Below are positions 7,361 to 11,943 of a stretch of 11,943 bases of DNA, one piece after another. Position numbers and translations under genes: made by a program. Each line of letters opens with the position of its first letter. Positions within the stretch are counted from its first letter, which is position 1. The stretch spans positions 1-11,943 of the forward strand of contig JANPGJ010000445.1 of assembly GCA_031423955.1 (NCBI GenBank). Direction: 5' to 3'. The notes below the pieces were generated by a model. That model had not been told where the DNA came from. It saw only the letters and a program-made list of their open reading frames with translations, and did not search any database. This DNA is from JAEUOS01 sp031423955. Its GTDB lineage: Bacteria; Pseudomonadota; Gammaproteobacteria; Burkholderiales; JAEUOS01.

Positions 7361-8119
7361 TCAACGCTTGCGTCGCTCGGTATCTCTCGTGCGATGCAGG
7401 GCGCGCAGCGCCGCAAGCTCCCATTCGCGCATGGCGACCAGGATACTGACCACCGGACGCTCGGCCATCGGCAGGCGCAAGTCTTCCATGTGGGTTTCGC
7501 GAAACTCCTGCACCACCCGGCGCAAGCGCTCGGCCAGGCGCGCCGCCGACGCCTTCGACAAGCGGCCGCTGGCGAAGACCAGCGCTTCGCCCGGCTTGTC
7601 AAACGGGCTGCGGAAAAAATCAGCCTGCGCCTGGGCGTAGAAGAATGTCTGGATCGGGCCCTGCGGCAGCCAGGTGAATGCACGTGCCACCAGTGGCCGG
7701 ATCACGTTGTTGGCCTTGAGTTCGATCAGTTTCAGGCGATCCAGGCGGGCCAGCAGTCCAACCAGTTCGGCTTCGGTCAACTCATAGGATTCGAGCATCT
7801 GCGCGTAGGTCAGGTGATGAATGCAGGCGACCGCCACCGCCAGCAGACGATTGTCGGACACCAGTTCCTTTTCCTGGGTCTCGGTGAGCTTCATCAGGAG
7901 CGAATCGCGCGCCGCCACCCCGCGCGCAAGGTCGGCCAACTCGATGCCGGCGAATTCGCAGATTTCATCGAGCCGCGAAAGCATGAAGTCACGGGTCGAG
8001 AACATGCGCTTGATGCTGGCTTCCGACAATCCCACAACCTTTGCCAGATCCGCATAAGTGATGTCGCGCGCCTTGAGTTCGCGCTTCAACACATCGATCA
8101 ATCCGTTGGTCAATGCCAT
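7361..8119 (-). CDS. XRE/Cro-CI-type helix-turn-helix transcriptional regulator
   Basis: This 252-aa protein has an N-terminal XRE-type helix-turn-helix (about residues 5-65: ITYADLAKVVGLSEASIKRM contains the two core helices) followed by a long C-terminal region without a recognised ligand domain. Residues 112-145 (YELTEAELVGLLARLDRLKL) resemble a second winged-helix-like segment. The overall pattern, ending in MREWELAALRALHR, resembles a proteobacterial regulator family of unknown signal. The ATG at 8119 is preceded by a modest GGGA. It is transcribed in the same direction as the atp operon and ends 254 bp before the atpI ATG, with the atp promoter between. Regulation of atp by this protein is possible but not shown. 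Its own promoter was not convincing. Confidence 0.82.
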   Translation of the reverse strand: MALTNGLIDVLKRELKARDITYADLAKVVGLSEASIKRMFSTRDFMLSRLDEICEFAGIELADLARGVAARDSLLMKLTETQEKELVSDNRLLAVAVACIHHLTYAQMLESYELTEAELVGLLARLDRLKLIELKANNVIRPLVARAFTWLPQGPIQTFFYAQAQADFFRSPFDKPGEALVFASGRLSKASAARLAERLRRVVQEFRETHMEDLRLPMAERPVVSILVAMREWELAALRALHRTRDTERRKR

Positions 8120-8158
8120 TGCGGTTCCCGTGATTTGGCGCTTGTCTGAAAGGCAAAT

Positions 8159-8170
8159 CGAACAAGTTCG
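8159..8170. promoter_or_regulatory. Small palindrome upstream of the XRE-type regulator gene
   Basis: The arms cgaac and gttcg flank a central aa, 40 bp upstream of the regulator start codon. XRE proteins often bind short palindromes in their own promoter region, so this is a candidate autoregulatory operator. A 5-bp arm is short enough to arise by chance. Confidence 0.25.
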
Positions 8171-8292
8171 CAGGTTGAAAATTCACTTTTTCTGAATGCT
8201 GAATCAACAGACTCTTCGCTCGAGAAGGCCGGGCGCCCATGCGTGCGGCAAACATGCGCCTCCGGTGCTCGAAATAACAGTATGTAAGGCGA

Positions 8293-8748
8293 CTACGATC
8301 GAGTCGCGCGTTGCTTGCTCCAAAGCTTCACGCCATGAACCCTACAGGCCGTGCGAATCCCGCCATCGCTCGTCGCAATCGGCACATCGAGCCGCTTTGC
8401 CAGGTCGAAGTAAACGGCGTCATACCCCTGCAAATGAAAGGCCGCTGCCTGTTCAACCACTTCCGAGGCGGTGTCGCGAGTGTTGATGGTGAATGGCCGC
8501 AATTTGTTAGGGGCGTCCACCGCCTTGTTCAAACGCCGCGCTGTGATCCTGCGCGCCCGTTTTGCCGCGATCAGGACGCTGCCCACTGCATAGTGCCAAA
8601 GATCGGGAACCAAGGGAAGAATCTCGCGGTTCTCAATTGCATCGAGCACGTCGTCTGCATAGGTGGCGACGCCGGTCTTGTCTGAAACAAACCATTCCAG
8701 CGTGACGCTGGCATCCAGTATCACCCGGCTAAAAACCGTGCCGACCAT
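8293..8748 (-). CDS. PIN-domain toxin, VapC-like, with an altered active site
   Basis: PIN-domain toxins are metal-dependent ribonucleases that block translation by cutting tRNA or rRNA. The 151-aa protein shows the fold's hallmarks: Asp12 in ILDASVTLEWF, the helix PDLWHYAVGSVL (48-59), Asp110 in LQGYDAVYFDLAKRL, and Asp128 in IATSDGGI. The second acidic position, normally Glu in a motif like LWHYEVGNVL, is Ala54 (codon GCA, one base from GAA). Activity may therefore be reduced or lost. The ATG at 8748 overlaps the antitoxin end by 20 nt and has AGG upstream. A GTG at 8724 (giving V/M ILDAS) is an alternative start that would avoid the overlap. Confidence 0.88.
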   Translation of the reverse strand: MVGTVFSRVILDASVTLEWFVSDKTGVATYADDVLDAIENREILPLVPDLWHYAVGSVLIAAKRARRITARRLNKAVDAPNKLRPFTINTRDTASEVVEQAAAFHLQGYDAVYFDLAKRLDVPIATSDGGIRTACRVHGVKLWSKQRATRS

Positions 8749-8947
8749 AGCGCGCCTGGTGAAGGAGTTCCTTCGCGGTACGACCCTTCGCGGAAGGTTT
8801 CAAACGCCGCATATCGGCGCGAATGCTCGCTGCCGCTTCACTACGTTGCTCGGCCCACGCCAGTGCGTTGCGGTCAAGAATCTCATCGAACTTGCGCTTG
8901 CTCTGCTCCGTCAAAGCAAGCATTTCCGGTTGGGTGAGAGCGTTCAT
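8729..8947 (-). CDS. Probable antitoxin partner of the PIN-domain toxin
   Basis: This small protein (72 aa) is encoded directly upstream of the toxin and overlaps it by 20 nt, the usual antitoxin-first layout that couples their translation. The chosen start is the ATG at 8947 (MNALTQPEMLALTEQSKRKF). The frame stays open upstream to 9088, but that part is made of the 12-bp repeat and is unlikely to be coding. The sequence is charged and helical, and the C-terminal KGRTAKELLHQARYGRHGF looks like a toxin-wrapping tail. I do not recognise a ribbon-helix-helix, AbrB or Phd fold, so the call rests on context and size. The Shine-Dalgarno is weak (GGAA). Confidence 0.75.
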   Translation of the reverse strand: MNALTQPEMLALTEQSKRKFDEILDRNALAWAEQRSEAAASIRADMRRLKPSAKGRTAKELLHQARYGRHGF

Positions 8948-9282
8948 GGCATTTTCCAGCGCGATCAACGCGAAAGATTGTAGGTTTGCTGCAGACCTGA
9001 GATGACAGCTTTCCTTGATTTCGTCAGAGTATAAGGCCGACGCTGGATCGCATCGCAGATTGCATCGCAGATTGCATCGAAAGGGCAACGGAATTTACAT
9101 CTAATCACTGTTGCAATCCTCGGGTAGGCGCCGCCCGAAAAAAGCAGTCGCCCGAGCGTCGTAGCCCCAGCCACATCGACACCGCGAGCGCGATGTCGGT
9201 CGTTGGCTTGGTCATGCGACAAATGGTCGGCACGCAAAGCCTTACCATCCGGCAGTCGTAAACCGGATAGGAGGCATTACCC
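8948..9282. other. 335-bp intergenic region between the antitoxin and HIT genes
   Basis: This divergent spacer must hold the promoters of the toxin-antitoxin pair (minus) and the HIT gene (plus). A TATACT -10-like hexamer lies on the minus strand at 9033-9028, but the matching -35 is poor. A 12-bp tandem repeat lies at 9050-9079. The HIT ribosome-binding site aggagg is at 9269-9274. No convincing plus-strand promoter and no RNA gene were seen. Short open frames here look like chance. Confidence 0.6.
9050..9079. repeat. 12-bp tandem repeat, 2.5 copies
   Basis: The unit gcatcgcagatt occurs at 9050-9061 and 9062-9073 and continues as gcatcg at 9074-9079. The full copies are identical. It covers the expected -35 area of the minus-strand TATACT hexamer (9033-9028) that may drive the toxin-antitoxin genes. 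It could be a binding site for the antitoxin complex or simply a replication-slippage repeat. Confidence 0.8.
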
Positions 9283-9687
9283 ATGCCCGACAGCATTTTC
9301 ACCCGACTGTACCGCGGCGAGCTTCCGTGCGCGAAGGTGTATCAGGACCAGCTGGTGTTCGCCTTCATGGATGCGGGCCAGGTCAATCCCGGCCACGTGA
9401 TCGTGGCTTCGATCGAGCCGTTCGAGACCCTGGTCCACGCCGACGAAGCCACGGCTATTGCGATGATGGCCGCGGCGCACCGCATCGCGCGCGCAGTGCA
9501 AGCCGCCTTCGCACCGGCGGGCATGACCATCCTGCAGGCCAACAAGCCTGCCGGCTGGCAGACCGTGCCCCACCTGCACCTGCATGTGCTGCCGCGCCAT
9601 GCCAACGACGGGGTCAACCTGATATGGCCGCGCAAGGATCCGGGGATCGAGGTACTCAAGGAACTGGCGGCGCGCATCCGGTTGTAG
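9283..9687 (+). CDS. HIT-family protein (histidine triad nucleotide-binding)
   Basis: HIT proteins are small dimeric nucleotide hydrolases or transferases that act on substrates such as adenosine phosphoramidates or dinucleoside polyphosphates. This 134-aa protein begins IFTRLYRGELPCAKVYQDQL, a typical family opening, carries the VNPGHVIV motif (34-41), and has the catalytic triad HLHLHVLPRH at 97-106 (His97, His99, His101). The upstream ILQANKPAGWQTVP fits the substrate-binding loop. The ATG at 9283 is preceded by a strong aggagg eight bases upstream. It is the only plus-strand gene here and converges on the next gene with a 72-bp gap that holds a weak 7-bp inverted repeat (9696-9726) but no T-run. 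The exact substrate cannot be told. Confidence 0.93.
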   Translation: MPDSIFTRLYRGELPCAKVYQDQLVFAFMDAGQVNPGHVIVASIEPFETLVHADEATAIAMMAAAHRIARAVQAAFAPAGMTILQANKPAGWQTVPHLHLHVLPRHANDGVNLIWPRKDPGIEVLKELAARIRL

Positions 9688-9759
9688 TCAGCCGAAAGCG
9701 GCCAAGGGGCGGCCGTGCTGCCGCTTGGTGCCTCGGGCTTGGCGAAATCCCGACCGCGA

Positions 9760-10626
9760 TCAACCGTACTTCGCCGCGACCCGCATTTCGCCTTCGCCCA
9801 CACCCTGGATATAGCAATGCATGAGGTCGCCCGGCACCACCGGTCCGACCCCTTCCGGCGTGCCGGTCAGGATGATGTCGCCGGGATACAGCGTGTATTT
9901 CTCGCTGGCCCAGGAAATCAGCTTGTCGACGTTGAAAACCAGGTCACTCGTATTGGCCTGCTGACGCACCTCGCCATTGACCTTGAGCACCAGGTCAAGG
10001 GCATTCGGATTGGCGACTTCATCGGCAGTGGTGAGCCAGGGGCCCAGCACCGCATAGGTGTCGGCCGATTTGCGCCATGACAGCAATTCCTTGCCGCGGG
10101 TGGTCATGTCCAGGCCGAGCGAATAGCCGAGCACATGCTTGCGCGCGTCGGCCTCGGAGATGTTCCTGCCCTGCTTGCCGATCACGATCGCCAGTTCAAG
10201 CTCATGGTCATTGCGCCGCTCGGGATACAGGAGTTGCACCTCGCTGCCGAAGCCCACCAGACTGCTGGTGGCCTTGAGAAACAGGCCCCAGTCGGAGATG
10301 TGGGTGATGTTGGCACGGCCGTGCTTGATGCCAGGGTCGTTGTTCGACTCGGTGATGTGTTTGACGTAGTTGATCGGCGCATTGATGATCTTGGTCGGGT
10401 TAGCCACCGGCGACAGCAACTTCACGTCTTTCAGGACCAGGCGTGGCGCCGTCACCTTGAGCGCGGCCACCCGTTCGGCCACCGCGCCAAAATTGGCGAT
10501 GAACTGGTCGCCCAGTGGCGCCGGATAGCGCATCGGCGGAATCACATCGAGGGCCGGGGTGACATCGAGCACGCTGTCACCGTCGACCAGGCCGAGGCGG
10601 TTATCGTTGAATCTGCAGAGTTTCAT
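9760..10626 (-). CDS. Fumarylacetoacetate hydrolase (FAH) family protein
   Basis: FAH-superfamily enzymes use a divalent metal to hydrolyse, decarboxylate or isomerise keto-acid-like substrates, often in aromatic-compound breakdown. The 288-aa protein has the conserved metal-binding HELELAIVIGK (141-151, with Glu142 and Glu144), Asp173 in GYSLGLDMTTRG, and the terminal GDIILTGTPEGVGPV (249-263). It resembles the hydroxyhepta-dienedioate isomerase / acylpyruvase branch, but substrate assignment within this family from sequence alone is unreliable. The ATG at 10626 gives MKLCRFNDNRLG, with AGGAAA about ten bases upstream. It is the last gene of a three-gene minus-strand set, 54 bp after the lyase-like gene. 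Confidence 0.92.
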   Translation of the reverse strand: MKLCRFNDNRLGLVDGDSVLDVTPALDVIPPMRYPAPLGDQFIANFGAVAERVAALKVTAPRLVLKDVKLLSPVANPTKIINAPINYVKHITESNNDPGIKHGRANITHISDWGLFLKATSSLVGFGSEVQLLYPERRNDHELELAIVIGKQGRNISEADARKHVLGYSLGLDMTTRGKELLSWRKSADTYAVLGPWLTTADEVANPNALDLVLKVNGEVRQQANTSDLVFNVDKLISWASEKYTLYPGDIILTGTPEGVGPVVPGDLMHCYIQGVGEGEMRVAAKYG

Positions 10627-10680
10627 GAGCGTAGTGTTTCCTGAAATTTGCTGGTTGCTGGGCTGAACCGGGATCCCGGT

Positions 10681-11457
10681 TCAGGCGGCCGTGCCGCGCT
10701 GCTCCGGCGGCACTGATACTTCATGTTCTATCTTTTGCCACAACTCGATCGACATCGGCGCGCGGATTTCCTCGAGGATATGGCCGACCAGTCCAATCGC
10801 GCGGGCCATCACGGCAATGCCGCGGCAGGCCTCGACCGGCAGGCCGAGTTCGCAGCACAGGGCGCCCATGGCGCCGGTGGCGTTGAGCGTGATCGGCCGG
10901 CCCTTGTGCTTTTCCACCGCGCGGTGCAGCGCCAGCATCATGTCCACATACCGGCCCTTGAATCCGGTTTCCTCGGCAATCGCAAACAGGCGCACGGTGC
11001 GCGGATCGACCGGGCGGTGGATCGGGTGCCCGACGCCGGGAATCTGCCAGCCTTCGGCCACCGAACGGGCAACGATGGCCTCCGCCCGTTGATCCAGCGA
11101 GCGGGTGTCGGCCGGATCGGCGAGCGCCTGCTTCAGGATTCTCGCCGCCCCTTCCGAGGTTCCGGCGAACACCGTGCCGAGTCCGCACAGGCCGGCCGCG
11201 ACCGCGCTCTGCAGCGCTTCCGGCGCCCCGGCATAGGTCATGCGGGCGGCAATCGCCGATGGCGTGATGCCATGTTCGACCAGTGTTACCGCCAGGGCGT
11301 TGAACAGGCGTGATTCGTTGTTGTTCGGCATGCGCCCGGTCAGCTGCAGGAAAGCCATGGCGCCCAAATCGACATGTCCGAGCAACTCGCCGCACAGGTC
11401 GCGGCCCTGGACGTAAATGTTTTCGCGGGTGCTGTAACCCAGTTCAGTGCGCATCAT
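10681..11457 (-). CDS. Short citrate-synthase-like protein, citryl-CoA lyase type
   Basis: This 258-aa protein belongs to the citrate synthase superfamily but is far shorter than a full synthase (about 430 aa). That size matches proteins usually named citryl-CoA lyase, which split a citryl-CoA-like thioester into acetyl-CoA and an oxo acid. Visible motifs are LVEHGITPS (59-67, catalytic-His region), GVGHPIHRPVDPR (141-153, with His144), and NATGAMGAL (192-200), where citrate synthase and ATP-citrate lyase have NVD with a catalytic Asp. Here that position is Thr194. The ATG at 11457 (followed by a second ATG) has no strong Shine-Dalgarno. It lies between a Bug binding protein and an FAH enzyme, so it probably acts on an acid that pair handles. 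Confidence 0.83.
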   Translation of the reverse strand: MMRTELGYSTRENIYVQGRDLCGELLGHVDLGAMAFLQLTGRMPNNNESRLFNALAVTLVEHGITPSAIAARMTYAGAPEALQSAVAAGLCGLGTVFAGTSEGAARILKQALADPADTRSLDQRAEAIVARSVAEGWQIPGVGHPIHRPVDPRTVRLFAIAEETGFKGRYVDMMLALHRAVEKHKGRPITLNATGAMGALCCELGLPVEACRGIAVMARAIGLVGHILEEIRAPMSIELWQKIEHEVSVPPEQRGTAA

Positions 11458-11492
11458 GTGTGGCTCGCTTTCGGTTGAATGTTTGACTCAGG

Positions 11493-11943
11493 TCAGTCGA
11501 TCTTCGCGCCGGTATCCTTGACCAGCTTGCCCCATTTGGCGATCTCGCTTTGCACGTAGGCCGCCAGATGCTCGGGCGAGGATTCCGGTGCGTCAGAGCC
11601 GATTTGCGCCAGGCGCTCGCCGTACTCCTTGTTCTTCGCCAGTTTCGCCATCTCGGTCGCCAGGCGCTGCACCGCTTCGCGCGGCGCCCCGAACGGTGCA
11701 TAGAGCGCGGTCCAGGTAGTGACCTCGTAGCCGGCCACCGTGTCGCCGATGGTCGGCAGTTCCGGCGCCGACGTCGAACGCTTTGCCGACGACACGCCGA
11801 GAGCACGCACGCGGCCGGCGCGGTAGTGCACCAATGCATTGGGCGCGGTCTCGAACATCAGCTGAATGCGCCCGCCGATCAGGTCTGTCAATGCCGCGGC
11901 GCCACCCTTGTAGGGCACGTGGGCCATCGACACCCCGGTCATG
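11493..11943 (-). CDS. Bug-family tripartite tricarboxylate transporter binding protein, C-terminal part
   Basis: These periplasmic proteins bind carboxylates or other small organic molecules for TctAB-type importers, and many are orphan copies in Burkholderiales. About 149 residues are present. The gene runs past the window edge, so the N-terminus and signal peptide are missing. The family signature VPYKGGAAALTDLIGGRI is clear, followed by LGVSSAKRSTSAPELPTIGD and the usual second-lobe pattern YEVTTWTALYAPFGAPREAVQRL. The end ...KLVKDTGAKID is typical. It is upstream of, and 35 bp from, the citryl-CoA lyase-like gene in the same direction, so co-transcription is likely. The methionine at 11942 is internal, not a start. 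Confidence 0.93.
   Translation of the reverse strand, partial: MTGVSMAHVPYKGGAAALTDLIGGRIQLMFETAPNALVHYRAGRVRALGVSSAKRSTSAPELPTIGDTVAGYEVTTWTALYAPFGAPREAVQRLATEMAKLAKNKEYGERLAQIGSDAPESSPEHLAAYVQSEIAKWGKLVKDTGAKID

Noticed and set aside
6974..8149. A 391-codon open frame on the plus strand across atpI and the XRE-type gene
   Set aside because: It runs through the atp promoter and opposite a recognisable regulator, and no protein motif is visible in it.
8289..8307. A 6-bp hairpin gcgact/agtcgc at the end of the toxin gene as a terminator
   Set aside because: It overlaps the stop codon and is not followed by T's on the minus strand.
9105..9302. A small minus-strand frame (65 codons) overlapping the start of the HIT gene
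   Set aside because: It has no convincing ribosome-binding site or recognised motif, and it overlaps the HIT start and its Shine-Dalgarno.
9696..9726. The 7-bp inverted repeat aagcggc/gccgctt between the convergent HIT and FAH genes as a terminator
   Set aside because: The loop is 17 nt and there is no T-run on either strand, so evidence for termination is too weak.

Overview
The window looks like a betaproteobacterial chromosome fragment, probably Burkholderiales or a relative. The reasons are the GC-rich sequence, the classic gene order atpI-B-E-F-H-A-G-D-C, F1 subunits that read like betaproteobacterial ones (for example the beta-subunit stretch VDNIYRYTLAGTEVSALL), and a Bug-type periplasmic binding protein at the far end. 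This placement rests on sequence impressions; no database was searched.

Positions 1-7203, minus strand: a complete F1Fo ATP synthase operon except for atpC, which is cut. A strong sigma70-like promoter (TTGATC, 17 nt, TATAAT) lies before atpI. The membrane-sector genes (atpI, B, E, F) and atpH are closely packed. The three distal spacers (atpA-atpG, atpG-atpD, atpD-atpC) are longer, and each holds two tandem hairpins, with the first one placed 0-2 nt after the upstream stop codon. The pairs in the last two spacers are diverged copies of one ~90-bp element and differ by base-pair-preserving changes. This is the most interesting signal in the window. The first 79 bases are a fold-back: the atpC coding strand reappears inverted, which is most likely a chimeric contig end.

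Positions 7361-8119, minus strand: an XRE-type DNA-binding regulator upstream of the atp promoter. Positions 8293-8947, minus strand: a two-gene toxin-antitoxin module, with a small antitoxin overlapping a PIN-domain (VapC-like) toxin whose second conserved acidic residue is replaced by Ala. A 12-bp tandem repeat lies upstream of the module.

Positions 9283-9687, plus strand: a HIT-family nucleotide-binding protein, convergent with the next block. Positions 9760-11943, minus strand: a likely catabolic operon with a truncated Bug solute-binding protein, a short citrate-synthase-like protein (citryl-CoA lyase type) and a fumarylacetoacetate hydrolase family enzyme. Together they suggest capture and breakdown of an unknown organic acid.

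No tRNA, rRNA, CRISPR array, transposase or phage gene was seen.
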